A stretch of DNA of 64,000 bases from an uncultured SAR116 cluster alpha proteobacterium (lineage in GTDB: Bacteria; Pseudomonadota; Alphaproteobacteria; Puniceispirillales; GCA-002684695), in NCBI GenBank assembly GCA_902612965.1, contig CACMFN010000004.1, forward strand, positions 26,355 through 90,354, given 5' to 3'. Both the position numbers and the translations under genes were made by a program. Of this stretch, positions 17,228 through 25,904 are shown piece after piece. The notes beneath the pieces are model-generated. The model was not told the origin of the DNA. It did no database searches and saw only the letters and a list, made by a program, of their open reading frames with translations. Within the stretch, counting starts at the first letter, position 1. Each line of letters starts with the position of its first letter.

Positions 17228-18319
17228 TTGCCAAGACTTGTTTTTGATTTTGTTGATGGGGCTTCCGGAAATGAGTTTCTATCCATTAATAACAACAAAG
17301 CATATGAGAATATTAAACTTGAACCAAGAGTATTAATAAACGTAGAAGAAAGATCTCTAAAAACTAAATTTCTAGATACTGAGTATGGTTTGCCATTTGG
17401 TTTTGCACCTATGGGAATGTGCAATCTTACTTGGCCAAATGCAGATACTATGCTTGCAAAAGAAGCAATTGATAATAATATTCCTATTTGCTTGTCTATG
17501 GCAGCTTCAACTAGTTTAGAAAAAATATATGAGTTGTCTAATGGTCTTGCTTGGTTTCAATTATACATTGGCCAAGATGAAGATTTTGTTGTGGATTTGC
17601 TAAATAGAGCTAAAGATTGTGGATATAAAACAATTATTTTAACCGTAGATGTACCAATCCTTGCAAGGAGATCAAGAGACAATAGAAATGGCTTTGATAT
17701 ACCTTTTAGAATGAGTATTAAAAATTTCATTGACTTTGCAACTCATCCTAACTGGTCATTAAGAACTCTTTATCATGGCGCTCCCACAAATATGAATTAT
17801 GTAACTTCAAAATCTGGCAAGAGGTTTGTTAGAGGTGAGAGTAGAGGTAAAATCGACTGGAACACTCTTAAAATGTTAAGGGACAAATGGAAAGGACATT
17901 TGATTGTTAAAGGAGTAATGAATGAAGATGACGCAATCAAAATTAAAAATTACGGTGTAGACGCAATTTATATATCCAATCATGGTGGTCGCCAATTAGA
18001 TTGTGCTCCAACTTCCATAAATGCTTTGCCAAAAATTCGTCAGAAAGTAGGTGCTAAATTTCCATTAATAATTGACAGTGGAATTAGAAGCGGCAGTGAT
18101 ATTTTAAAAGCGCTCGCATTAGGAGCAAATTTTGTAATGATTGGGAGACCATTAATGTATGGTCTTGGGGCAGATAGTCATCCTGGCTTAATCAAAATAT
18201 TGCAAATTATTGAAAACGAGTTAAGCACTGCTTTAGGGTTGGTAGGATTGACGGATATCAAATATGTTTCACGAAAGATATTATCAAAAAATTTACTTGA
18301 AAATATTAGTTATGAATAG
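17228..18319 (+). CDS. FMN-dependent 2-hydroxy-acid oxidase/dehydrogenase (N terminus probably starts upstream of 17228)
   Basis: The protein belongs to the lactate dehydrogenase/glycolate oxidase family, which oxidises L-2-hydroxy acids to 2-oxo acids. Conserved parts: FDFVDGASGNE, PMGMCNLTWPNAD, the FMN-binding LTVDVP, the catalytic His in YISNHGGRQLD and the C-terminal DSGIRSGSD with GRPLMYGLGA. The first TTG is at 17228, but the frame is open back to 17129. The 20 residues just before it (SIDDARELAKWRLPR and flanks) match the first helix of the family, so translation likely begins upstream at a non-ATG codon such as CTG 17150 or ATC 17165. It forms a unit with the ThDP enzyme downstream. 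Confidence 0.88.
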   Translation: MPRLVFDFVDGASGNEFLSINNNKAYENIKLEPRVLINVEERSLKTKFLDTEYGLPFGFAPMGMCNLTWPNADTMLAKEAIDNNIPICLSMAASTSLEKIYELSNGLAWFQLYIGQDEDFVVDLLNRAKDCGYKTIILTVDVPILARRSRDNRNGFDIPFRMSIKNFIDFATHPNWSLRTLYHGAPTNMNYVTSKSGKRFVRGESRGKIDWNTLKMLRDKWKGHLIVKGVMNEDDAIKIKNYGVDAIYISNHGGRQLDCAPTSINALPKIRQKVGAKFPLIIDSGIRSGSDILKALALGANFVMIGRPLMYGLGADSHPGLIKILQIIENELSTALGLVGLTDIKYVSRKILSKNLLENISYE

Positions 18320-18349
18320 TTTAAATTTTGGGTTGTAAGTAAGGATATT

Positions 18350-20095
18350 ATGGGTGGCGAGAAAAAAATCAGGGGTGGATCTTTAATAGCACGTGCCTTG
18401 CGTGATAAAGGAATTGAAAATGTATTTACATTATCTGGAGGTTTTTGCAATCCAGCACTAGAGGGTTTCATGGAATGTCAAGTAAGTGTTATTAATTGCC
18501 CGCATGAACAGATTGCTGGTCACTTAGCAGATGGCCATACGAGAATTACTAGAAAGCCATCTGTTTGTTTAGTTGGCCCTGAAGGTTTTGCAAATGCTGT
18601 CCCTTCAATGATGGAAGCGTGGGGTGAGCGATCTCCCATCATATTTATAACTGGATCAAGCACTCTAAAAAGACAGGGATCAGGTGGCTTTAAAGAAATT
18701 GATGACGTCTCAATAGCTGCTCCTTTAACCAAATATAGCGCTAGTATTACAGATGGGAACAGAATAAGAGAATTTGTTGATAAAGCCTACAAGATAGCTA
18801 CAAATGGCTACCCGGGAGCTGTTCATTTAAGTGTTCCAGTAGATATTATGTTTTCATCTTATAATGAAGATACTGGACTTCAAGAGAGGCCATTTCGTCA
18901 GTCAGTCATGCCATTAGCCAAAGCTTGGCCTGATCCAAATCAATTACAAAAAATACAAGACTTATGCTTGAATGCTGAAAAACCTATTCTGATAGGTGGG
19001 CATGGAGTTTGGTGGTCAAAAAATGAAAAAGGATTAGAGAAAGTTGGAGACGAATTAAATATACCTATCTTTAATATACCCTATCATCAAAAACTTTTAG
19101 GAGAAGAGGCTAACGCATATATGGGCTTAGCAGACATTCATCAATACCCACCATCCAAATTTGCTTTGCATGAATCTGATCTAGTTCTAATGGTAGGTGG
19201 AAGGTTAGATAATCAAATGAACTTTGGAAATCCTCCTTTGTTTCCAGACACTACAAAGTTGATTTGCGTAAATGGCTCTCATGAAGAAATTGAATTTAAT
19301 AGGGCTGCAGATATATTGCTTTTATCTGACCCAGAGCCTTTTTTTAATGCTTTGCTTGATTTGAAAAAAAATGGCAAATGGAAATTAAGTAAGAATTGGT
19401 TTGTGTTGAATAAACTTAAGAGAAAAGAATGGGTAGAAACATCACTTAATGAATTAGAAAAGGAAACTAGTGAAGCTAAGTTAAAGGGCGAAAAGATACA
19501 CCCTCTTCAATTGAGTTTGGATGTTCAGGAAGTTATGGGTGAAGACGACTGGTTGGTTATTGATGGTGGCAATACTCATTTTTGGTCAGAAATAGCAATA
19601 AATATTGCTGGTTGGAAAGGAAAAAAATTAGGAGGCATTCTTCATCCTGGAACATTTAGTATGTTAGGTGTAGGTGTTTCTTTTGCAATTTCTGCAAAGA
19701 ATACAAATCCAAATTCAAATGTAATACTCATAAGTGGAGATGGGGCTTTCTTATCTGGGGGTCTATCTGTTGAAGCTGCATTTCAAGAGAATAAACCGAT
19801 AATTGTTGTTGTTGATAATAATGGCGGTTTAGATTGTATTTCGCAACAGCAGGAAAGATTATTTGAAAGTGGTAAACATTTTGCAACCGATTTTCGTGAT
19901 ATACCCTTTCATACAATGTTTGAGGGTCTTGGTGGTTATGGTGAGCTTGTGACAAAAAGAGAAGAACTTATTCCTGCGCTCAAAAGGGCTATCAAAAGTG
20001 GAAAGACAGCGTGCATTAACGTCAAGGCAAAAGGTGTTATTAGCCCAATTGTTCTTGCTACCACAAACAAAAGAGATAAAGCTTCAATAGAGTGA
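18350..20095 (+). CDS. Thiamine-diphosphate enzyme of the acetolactate synthase / decarboxylase family
   Basis: This is a three-domain ThDP enzyme (581 aa). The activating Glu lies in CPHEQIAGHLADGHTR. The middle domain follows. The C-terminal cofactor-binding motif runs from SGDGAFLSGGLS to VVDNNGGLD (GDG...NN). Members carry out carboligation or decarboxylation of 2-oxo acids or oxalyl-CoA. Following a 2-hydroxy-acid oxidase gene by 30 bp, it may consume the 2-oxo acid made there (inference). AAGGA just upstream supports the start at 18350. Confidence 0.85.
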   Translation: MGGEKKIRGGSLIARALRDKGIENVFTLSGGFCNPALEGFMECQVSVINCPHEQIAGHLADGHTRITRKPSVCLVGPEGFANAVPSMMEAWGERSPIIFITGSSTLKRQGSGGFKEIDDVSIAAPLTKYSASITDGNRIREFVDKAYKIATNGYPGAVHLSVPVDIMFSSYNEDTGLQERPFRQSVMPLAKAWPDPNQLQKIQDLCLNAEKPILIGGHGVWWSKNEKGLEKVGDELNIPIFNIPYHQKLLGEEANAYMGLADIHQYPPSKFALHESDLVLMVGGRLDNQMNFGNPPLFPDTTKLICVNGSHEEIEFNRAADILLLSDPEPFFNALLDLKKNGKWKLSKNWFVLNKLKRKEWVETSLNELEKETSEAKLKGEKIHPLQLSLDVQEVMGEDDWLVIDGGNTHFWSEIAINIAGWKGKKLGGILHPGTFSMLGVGVSFAISAKNTNPNSNVILISGDGAFLSGGLSVEAAFQENKPIIVVVDNNGGLDCISQQQERLFESGKHFATDFRDIPFHTMFEGLGGYGELVTKREELIPALKRAIKSGKTACINVKAKGVISPIVLATTNKRDKASIE

Positions 20096-20104
20096 TTATA
20101 TAAA

Positions 20105-20455
20105 ATGGCAATTCTATCTTCACATTTGCTTAATGCCATCACAGGCGAACATGCAGGTGATGTAAAAATCACTTTATCAAACCTAGATAGAAATACATCA
20201 AAAATAATTTTAAAAACTTATACTGATGAAGGTGGAAGGTTAAGTGAGAATATTGAAATAAAACTTTACAGGTCGTGCGAATTTGAGATGGTCATCGCGA
20301 CAGAAGATTATTTTAGGAAAAAAAATCCAGACAAATGGAAAGATAGAATAATATCAGATGTTGTAATTCGTTTTAAAATGAAGGATGATAATAAAAAGTA
20401 TCATATACCTTTAATAATTTCTCCAAATGGTTATTCAGTTTGGTGGTCAGAATGA
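20105..20455 (+). CDS. Transthyretin-like protein (HIU hydrolase family) without the YRGS end
   Basis: The 116-aa protein fits the 5-hydroxyisourate hydrolase family: LSSHLLNAITG at the N terminus (His7), Arg45 in DEGGR, and His100 in YHIPLIISPNGYS. The enzymes end in Tyr-Arg-Gly-Ser, part of the active site; here the end reads WWSE. Three catalytic positions are thus kept and the signature end is changed, so the substrate or activity probably differs from purine degradation. No other purine-catabolic gene is nearby; the neighbours are a ThDP enzyme and dmdA. It lies 9 bp after the ThDP gene and 8 bp before dmdA. Confidence 0.75.
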   Translation: MAILSSHLLNAITGEHAGDVKITLSNLDRNTSKIILKTYTDEGGRLSENIEIKLYRSCEFEMVIATEDYFRKKNPDKWKDRIISDVVIRFKMKDDNKKYHIPLIISPNGYSVWWSE

Positions 20456-20463
20456 TGAGTTAA

Positions 20464-21582
20464 ATGGGCGGATCTGGTTTAAACATGTCAAGGCGTATTA
20501 GGCGAACCCCTTATACTGATAAAGTTGAGGGTTGTGGTGTATCAGGGTTTACAGTTGTTAATCACATGCTATTACCAAAGCTTTTTAATAAAACTGTAGA
20601 AGAAGATTATTGGCATTTAAGAGAGAATGTTCAAATTTGGGATGTTTCCTGTCAGCGTCAGGTTGAAATCATAGGCCCTGATGCTGAAAAATTAGTGCAG
20701 ATTATGACACCTAGATATATTGGTAATATGAAAATTGGTCAATGTCTTTACATACCTTTACTTGATGAAAACGCTGGAATGATTAATGACCCTGTATTGC
20801 TTAAATTAGAACATAACCATTTTTGGTTATCTATTGCTGACTCTGATGTGCTTTTATGGACAAAGGGGTTAGCTTACGGTTTTAATTATAACGTCAAAAT
20901 TTTAGAGCCTGATGTTTATCCTTTAGCAATACAAGGTCCGAAAGCAGAAGCATTAATGGCAAGTATTTTTGGAGATAAAATTAAAGAAATTAAATTTTTT
21001 AATTTTAAATTCTTTGATTTTTTAGGCTCGAAGCAATTAATTGCGAGATCAGGATACAGTAAGCAAGGAGGTTTTGAAGTTTACTTAAATGGTTTTAGCT
21101 TGGGTTCAAAACTATGGGATGTGATATGGAAGGCTGGAAAACAATTTGATATTTCAGCTGGGTGTCCAAATTTAATTGAACGAATTGAGGGAGGTCTTTT
21201 ATCATATGGAAATGAATTTACAATCCAAAATAATCCATTTGAATGTAATTTTGATAAATTTTTAAGCACTGACACAGATCATGCCTATATTGGAAAAAAC
21301 TCCCTTGAAAAAATTAAAAATGAAGGGGTGAAAAAAAGAATTAAAGGTATTCTCTTTGACAGTGTGCCTTGCCCTCCATGTGCAAAACCTTTCCCAGTTT
21401 TATCAAAAAAAGGGAATAAAATAGGACAAATAACATCGGGCATCTATAATCCAAGAATTAAAAAAAATACAGGTTTGTCAATGATTGATATAGAATTCTG
21501 GGATGAAGGGAACATAATTGAAGTTCAATTAGGTGATAATAAGGTTACAGAAGGCATTATTAATAATATTCCTTTTTCCTAA
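20464..21582 (+). CDS. dmdA: Dimethylsulfoniopropionate demethylase-like protein (DmdA, GcvT family)
   Basis: This is a tetrahydrofolate-dependent aminomethyltransferase-fold enzyme of 372 aa. The pattern SRRIRRTPYTDKVE, FTVVNHMLLPK, VQIWDVSCQRQVEI and then GCPNLIERIEGGLLSYGN resembles DmdA of marine SAR11 and roseobacter bacteria more closely than glycine-cleavage T protein. DmdA transfers a methyl group from DMSP to tetrahydrofolate, giving methylmercaptopropionate. dmdB-D are not in the window. An alternative start is the Met at 20485. The identification is by recall of the family pattern; a dimethylglycine or related demethylase is the main alternative. Confidence 0.82.
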   Translation: MGGSGLNMSRRIRRTPYTDKVEGCGVSGFTVVNHMLLPKLFNKTVEEDYWHLRENVQIWDVSCQRQVEIIGPDAEKLVQIMTPRYIGNMKIGQCLYIPLLDENAGMINDPVLLKLEHNHFWLSIADSDVLLWTKGLAYGFNYNVKILEPDVYPLAIQGPKAEALMASIFGDKIKEIKFFNFKFFDFLGSKQLIARSGYSKQGGFEVYLNGFSLGSKLWDVIWKAGKQFDISAGCPNLIERIEGGLLSYGNEFTIQNNPFECNFDKFLSTDTDHAYIGKNSLEKIKNEGVKKRIKGILFDSVPCPPCAKPFPVLSKKGNKIGQITSGIYNPRIKKNTGLSMIDIEFWDEGNIIEVQLGDNKVTEGIINNIPFS

Positions 21583-21647
21583 TAATAAAAAAAAGAAGAT
21601 TTTAAACCTTATTTAGTTATATTAATTAATCTTTGATTGTACTTTTC

Positions 21648-22631
21648 TCAGATAACTGCATCACGTTTTTTCATGCGAAGATTTTTGGTTGCTTCCTCTG
21701 TTCCGTCGTGGTGTGTTCCTAACCAAACGTCAAGCGGTACATCCATATTACCATAGTTACAGTCATAGTATCTATGGTGCAATTGGTGGTGAAAGTCAGC
21801 AGAATCCAAAATTTTGGTTTCTTTATTCATAACCTTTTCAAATCCTGAATGAGTAAATGCAGGGTTTAAAGTCACCAAAATTATGTGGATAATAAAGATA
21901 ACCGGATCAGATGGGATTATAAAATGGATCAGAGGAGAGGATTGGTAGATAATGTTTTCAATGGGATGCATTGAAATTCCTGACCAAGGACCAGTATTAA
22001 CATTTCTATGATGCGTAATATGGACATGTTTGAATAGGAATGGGTGATGCAATAGGCGGTGAATAAAATAAAAATGAGTTCCTCGAATTAATGGAAAGCA
22101 CAAAATCCAGGCAAAAAATTGAATTGGACTGTCTGTAAATGATATAATATTAACCCATCCGTTTGCAACGCAAGTTAGATACAAAACCTCATAAGCAGTC
22201 CAAACTGTCACTCCACTTGCAATACTCCAGAACATGTTGTCATAGACTTGATCATTAAATTTAAAATTTTTATTGTTAGTTGACATTTCTTTTTTGAGAA
22301 ACTTAAACCTGTCACCTTGAATTTTATAGACGTGTAAGTACAGGTGCAGAGAACCTGCTATTAAAAACAAAAGCGCTGTATTACGAAGGAATATTATAAG
22401 TACCCAGTCTAAAGTAAAGTTCTCCATTGTTAGAAGGCTTGGTGTCAAATAATGGTAGATCGCAAACCCCAGTAAGATAAACATGAGGAAACGTGAGATA
22501 CTTATCCAGCGTCTCACCATCCAATTAAAAATTTTGACAGGCTTAATTGGCCAATCAAATAGAGGATTGTAATTAATTGGCTCCTCTGGACTATAATTCC
22601 ATAATTTTCGTACTTCTGAGATTTTTTTCAT
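21648..22631 (-). CDS. Membrane fatty acid hydroxylase / sterol desaturase family protein
   Basis: This is a di-iron membrane oxygenase of 327 aa with four to five hydrophobic segments. The histidine clusters binding iron are visible: HYFYIHRLLHH, HVHITHHRN and HHQLHHRY. Such enzymes hydroxylate or desaturate lipids, sterols or carotenoids; the substrate cannot be told. It converges with dmdA and is the downstream gene of a pair with the PhyH oxygenase. Confidence 0.85.
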   Translation of the reverse strand: MKKISEVRKLWNYSPEEPINYNPLFDWPIKPVKIFNWMVRRWISISRFLMFILLGFAIYHYLTPSLLTMENFTLDWVLIIFLRNTALLFLIAGSLHLYLHVYKIQGDRFKFLKKEMSTNNKNFKFNDQVYDNMFWSIASGVTVWTAYEVLYLTCVANGWVNIISFTDSPIQFFAWILCFPLIRGTHFYFIHRLLHHPFLFKHVHITHHRNVNTGPWSGISMHPIENIIYQSSPLIHFIIPSDPVIFIIHIILVTLNPAFTHSGFEKVMNKETKILDSADFHHQLHHRYYDCNYGNMDVPLDVWLGTHHDGTEEATKNLRMKKRDAVI

Positions 22632-22669
22632 ATTTTAAGTTAGTTATCATTAACATATTATTCAAGCAT

Positions 22670-23542
22670 TTAAGCAATTTCTCTATTACCCTGGTAAAGA
22701 TTGACACCTTTTCTAGATCCTTTTGTAAGAGCTTTAGATTGAACTTTTCTTAAATGTAAATGAAAGTCTAGATCTTTTTTTGAAAATAATGAAGTAGGTG
22801 GCTCATATTTCATAAAGTGATCATATTTGTCCTCACCTCTAGCTAAAATGGCATAATCTTTATCTGCATGTATTTGTTTTATTTTTGGATTTAGATACCT
22901 AATAGCAATTCCAATTCTTCTGTCATTTGAAATATTTTGTCCTGATCCATGGATGGTTAAACCGTGGTGTAAAGACATTTCTCCAGGCTTTAGGGTTATA
23001 TGAACCTTGTCTTTTTCTAAAATATCAACTTTGATTTCTTGTCCTCTTGATAGAAGGTTATCTTTACTAAATGTATCATGATGTGGAAGAATAGGATTTT
23101 TAAAGCTTTCTTTTACAAAATCCATGCAACCAGAGCTTTTGTTGGAGATGGATAATGCTAACCATGCTGTTACCTGATATTCATTGTTATCTAATCCCCA
23201 ATAAGTTAAGTCCTGATGCATTGAGACTATAGACTTGCTTTTTGGTTCCTTAATAAAGAACTCAACTGACCAAATTAAAATATTCTTTCCGATAACATTT
23301 TCAACAGCATCTAAAATTTTCTTGTTAAGAGCTATTTCACATGCCATTGGGATGACGCATTGGGAATTAATTCTTTTATAAGTATTTAAAGAGAGTGGAA
23401 GACTGCCTTCAAAATCGAAGTCTCTCTCTATTTTTTCTAATTTATTTCTATAAGATAAAGCCTCTTTTTCTGAGAAGATCTCAATTGGGAAGATGTAACC
23501 GTCTTTCCAGTAATTTTCAAAATTTATCCCATTTTTTGACAT
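22670..23542 (-). CDS. Phytanoyl-CoA dioxygenase (PhyH) family oxygenase
   Basis: This is an Fe(II)/2-oxoglutarate-dependent oxygenase of 290 aa. The iron ligands are seen in SMHQDLTYWG (HxD) and LTIHGSGQN (distal His), and the 2-oxoglutarate-binding Arg in RRIGIAIRY. I start it at 23542 (MSKNGINFENYW), because the frame upstream runs antisense into the RidA gene and encodes nothing family-like. Bacterial relatives hydroxylate small molecules such as ectoine or phosphonates. It is divergent from the RidA gene. Confidence 0.85.
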   Translation of the reverse strand: MSKNGINFENYWKDGYIFPIEIFSEKEALSYRNKLEKIERDFDFEGSLPLSLNTYKRINSQCVIPMACEIALNKKILDAVENVIGKNILIWSVEFFIKEPKSKSIVSMHQDLTYWGLDNNEYQVTAWLALSISNKSSGCMDFVKESFKNPILPHHDTFSKDNLLSRGQEIKVDILEKDKVHITLKPGEMSLHHGLTIHGSGQNISNDRRIGIAIRYLNPKIKQIHADKDYAILARGEDKYDHFMKYEPPTSLFSKKDLDFHLHLRKVQSKALTKGSRKGVNLYQGNREIA

Positions 23543-23636
23543 AGATTTATTCCATTTACTCGTTGTAAATTTATAGCTTTTAAAATAATGATTAATGAAA
23601 AGTATCTTTTTGTAAATATAAATTAGGTGGTAGTAA

Positions 23637-24050
23637 ATGGCACATTTAAGAATTAGAAAATTCAATACTAAAGAGACATATCCTGAGCAGAAACTTGATA
23701 ATGACTTATCACAGGCTGTGGTGGCAAAAGGGACAAATGTTTTTTTGAGGGGGCAGGTTTCACAAGATCTTGAAACAAGAGAAACATTGTATGTAGGTGA
23801 CCCCAAATTACAAACAAGAAAAACGATGGAAAATATTGATCTTTTGTTAAGAGAAGCTGGAAGCTGTATGGATCACGTTTGCCGAATTGTTGTTTATTTA
23901 GTAGATATTCGTTATAGAGAAGAAGTTTATCAGGAGATGGGAAAATGGTTAAAAGGTGTGCATCCTTGTTCTACAGGACTAGTGGTGCCAGCTCTAGCAA
24001 GGCCTGAATGGCTTGTGGAAATCGAAGTTACTGCAGTAATACCAGATTAA
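23637..24050 (+). CDS. RidA/YjgF/UK114 family protein
   Basis: The protein of 137 aa has the RidA core: FLRGQVSQDLETRETLYVGD, QTRKTMENIDLLLREAGS, VCRIVVYLVDI and the terminal VEIEVTAVIPD. RidA proteins hydrolyse reactive enamine/imine intermediates from PLP or amine-oxidising enzymes. The Arg normally binding the imine carboxylate near the C terminus is not evident, so this may be one of the Rid subgroups of unknown activity. It leads a plus-strand run with a Rieske oxygenase and DUF1028, suggesting catabolism of an amine compound. Confidence 0.85.
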   Translation: MAHLRIRKFNTKETYPEQKLDNDLSQAVVAKGTNVFLRGQVSQDLETRETLYVGDPKLQTRKTMENIDLLLREAGSCMDHVCRIVVYLVDIRYREEVYQEMGKWLKGVHPCSTGLVVPALARPEWLVEIEVTAVIPD

Positions 24051-24077
24051 TTTTTTTACTTTGCTTAGGAAAATATA

Positions 24078-25208
24078 ATGCACAATTCAGTTTTAAATGA
24101 TCTTAAAAATCTTGCATCCAAAGATTTAACAAATGCCACTGCCATGCCTAAAGAACTTTATTCATCAAATGAAATATTAAATCTTGAGGAAGACCTAATA
24201 TTCTCTAAAGAATGGATTTGTGTTGGAAGAGAAAATGAAATACCAGAAGTAGGAGATTACTTTACATTTGAACTTGGAAAGCAACCTTTAATAGTTTTAA
24301 GGGATAAAAATAAAAATATAAAAGTTTTGTCAAATATCTGTCTTCATAGAATGATGAAAATAGTTGATGGCAAAGGAAATAAAAAAAATTTTACTTGTCC
24401 TTATCATGCTTGGACCTATAACCTTGATGGCAATTTGGTCAAGGCAAAATATATGGATAAGACTGAATGCTTTGAGAAAAACCACCTAAAATTACCTGAG
24501 TTGAAAACAGAGATTTTTTTGGGATGGATTTATGTAACATTAAATCAAAACCCAGAGAGTTTATCTGAAAATCTTAAGAGCTTACAGACTATGGTTACAC
24601 CATATAAAATGGAAAACTACATTAATATAATTTCTGAAGAGCATGAATGGAACACAAACTGGAAAATACTTACTGAAAATTTTATGGAAGGTTACCACTT
24701 GCCTGTAGCCCATCAAGGTACTATTGGGCCGTACTTTAATGTAATGGATACTGAATTTGACTCAAAAGGATCCTATGATTTTTTTACCTATCAAACATTT
24801 ACAAAAAATGAAGACGCAATTGTTGGAACGGCTCACCCAAGCAATAAGTCTCTAACTGGCAAATGGAGGCATACTTCAATACTGCCAACTATTTTTCCAA
24901 GTCATATGTTTTCACTTGCACCTGATCACTTGTGGTATTTGTCTTTGCAGCCGAATGGCACAGATAAGGTAAAGATCAAATTTGGAGCTGCAATTGCACC
25001 AGAAGTTTTGGAAGCGCAGGATAACCCAGAAGTTTTTTTGGAAGAAACAAAAAGGATTTTATATGAAGTCCAAAATGAAGATCGTTTTGTAGTTGAAGGA
25101 ATATGTAAAGGTGTAAACTCGCCATTGGGATCGCCAGGTCCACTAAGTTGGTTAGAAAGGGAAAATCATGAGTTTACACAATATATTGCTAAAAAATTAA
25201 CAAATTAA
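24078..25208 (+). CDS. Rieske non-heme iron oxygenase, alpha subunit
   Basis: The N-terminal Rieske domain has the two-Cys/two-His cluster ligands: Cys88-x-His90 (NICLHRM) and Cys107-x2-His110 (CPYHAW). The catalytic domain shows the mononuclear iron site NWKILTENFMEGYHLPVAH. At 376 aa it resembles oxygenases acting on quaternary amines and small carboxylates (carnitine or glycine-betaine type) as well as aromatic ring-hydroxylating enzymes. No reductase gene is adjacent. It lies between RidA and DUF1028 on the same strand. Confidence 0.88.
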   Translation: MHNSVLNDLKNLASKDLTNATAMPKELYSSNEILNLEEDLIFSKEWICVGRENEIPEVGDYFTFELGKQPLIVLRDKNKNIKVLSNICLHRMMKIVDGKGNKKNFTCPYHAWTYNLDGNLVKAKYMDKTECFEKNHLKLPELKTEIFLGWIYVTLNQNPESLSENLKSLQTMVTPYKMENYINIISEEHEWNTNWKILTENFMEGYHLPVAHQGTIGPYFNVMDTEFDSKGSYDFFTYQTFTKNEDAIVGTAHPSNKSLTGKWRHTSILPTIFPSHMFSLAPDHLWYLSLQPNGTDKVKIKFGAAIAPEVLEAQDNPEVFLEETKRILYEVQNEDRFVVEGICKGVNSPLGSPGPLSWLERENHEFTQYIAKKLTN

Positions 25209-25223
25209 TTAAAGGAGATAAGA

Positions 25224-25901
25224 ATGACCTTCTCTATTGTAGGTTTCTGTGAAGAGACTGGAATGTCGGGTGTCGCAATAACCACTTCAAGTATTGCTGT
25301 TGGAAGTAGATGTCCTTGGGTGAGAGCAAAAGTTGGTGCCGTTACTACTCAAAATGTTACTGACCCAAGTATAGGAAATGAGGTCTTAGATCAAATGGAA
25401 AGGGGATTATCACCTTCTAAAGCTATAGATAAGGTTTTGGAAATTCGAGATAATATTGAGTATCGTCAGGTCGCAGCGGTAGACAGCAATGGTAAAACTG
25501 CTAGTTTTACTGGCAAGAATATTTTGGGTAAAAATTCAGTATCAACTGGAAAATCCTGTATTGCAGCTGGTAATCTTTTATTAAAAGAAAGCCTTACTCA
25601 AGAAATGGTGAGTAACTTTGAGAACAATAAAACCATTCACTTAGCTGAAAGATTAATTTTAGCATTGAAGGCTGGGATGAATCATGGTGGGGAGGAAGGC
25701 CCAACTCATTCTTCAGCAATTTTAGTTGCGGATAAGCATCAATGGCCTCTGGTAGATTTACGGGTCGATTGGAGTGAGAAATGCCCTGTAGAAAAGCTTG
25801 CTGAATTATGGGTATCTTACCAACCCCAAATGAATGATTATATTTTAAGAGCTGTAGATCCTTCACAGGCTCCTAGTTACGGTGTGCCTGGAGACATTTA
25901 G
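25224..25901 (+). CDS. DUF1028 family protein (Ntn-hydrolase-like)
   Basis: The protein of 225 aa begins TFSIVGFCEETGMSGVAITT and continues VGSRCPWVRAKVGAVTTQNV, the pattern of the DUF1028 family. This family resembles Ntn hydrolases and often occurs in amino-acid or peptide catabolic clusters. A clear ribosome-binding site (AAAGGAGA) supports the start. The stop is 3 bp from that of the convergent M20 deacylase gene. Confidence 0.82.
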   Translation: MTFSIVGFCEETGMSGVAITTSSIAVGSRCPWVRAKVGAVTTQNVTDPSIGNEVLDQMERGLSPSKAIDKVLEIRDNIEYRQVAAVDSNGKTASFTGKNILGKNSVSTGKSCIAAGNLLLKESLTQEMVSNFENNKTIHLAERLILALKAGMNHGGEEGPTHSSAILVADKHQWPLVDLRVDWSEKCPVEKLAELWVSYQPQMNDYILRAVDPSQAPSYGVPGDI

Positions 25902-25904
25902 CTT

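Noticed and set aside
21583..21647. Bidirectional terminator between dmdA and the membrane hydroxylase
   Set aside because: The A-rich and T-rich stretches do not form a convincing stem with a short loop.
23543..23806. N-terminal extension of the PhyH gene to 23806
   Set aside because: It would run antisense through the start of the RidA gene and encodes a sequence unlike the family; the Met at 23542 begins the recognisable protein.
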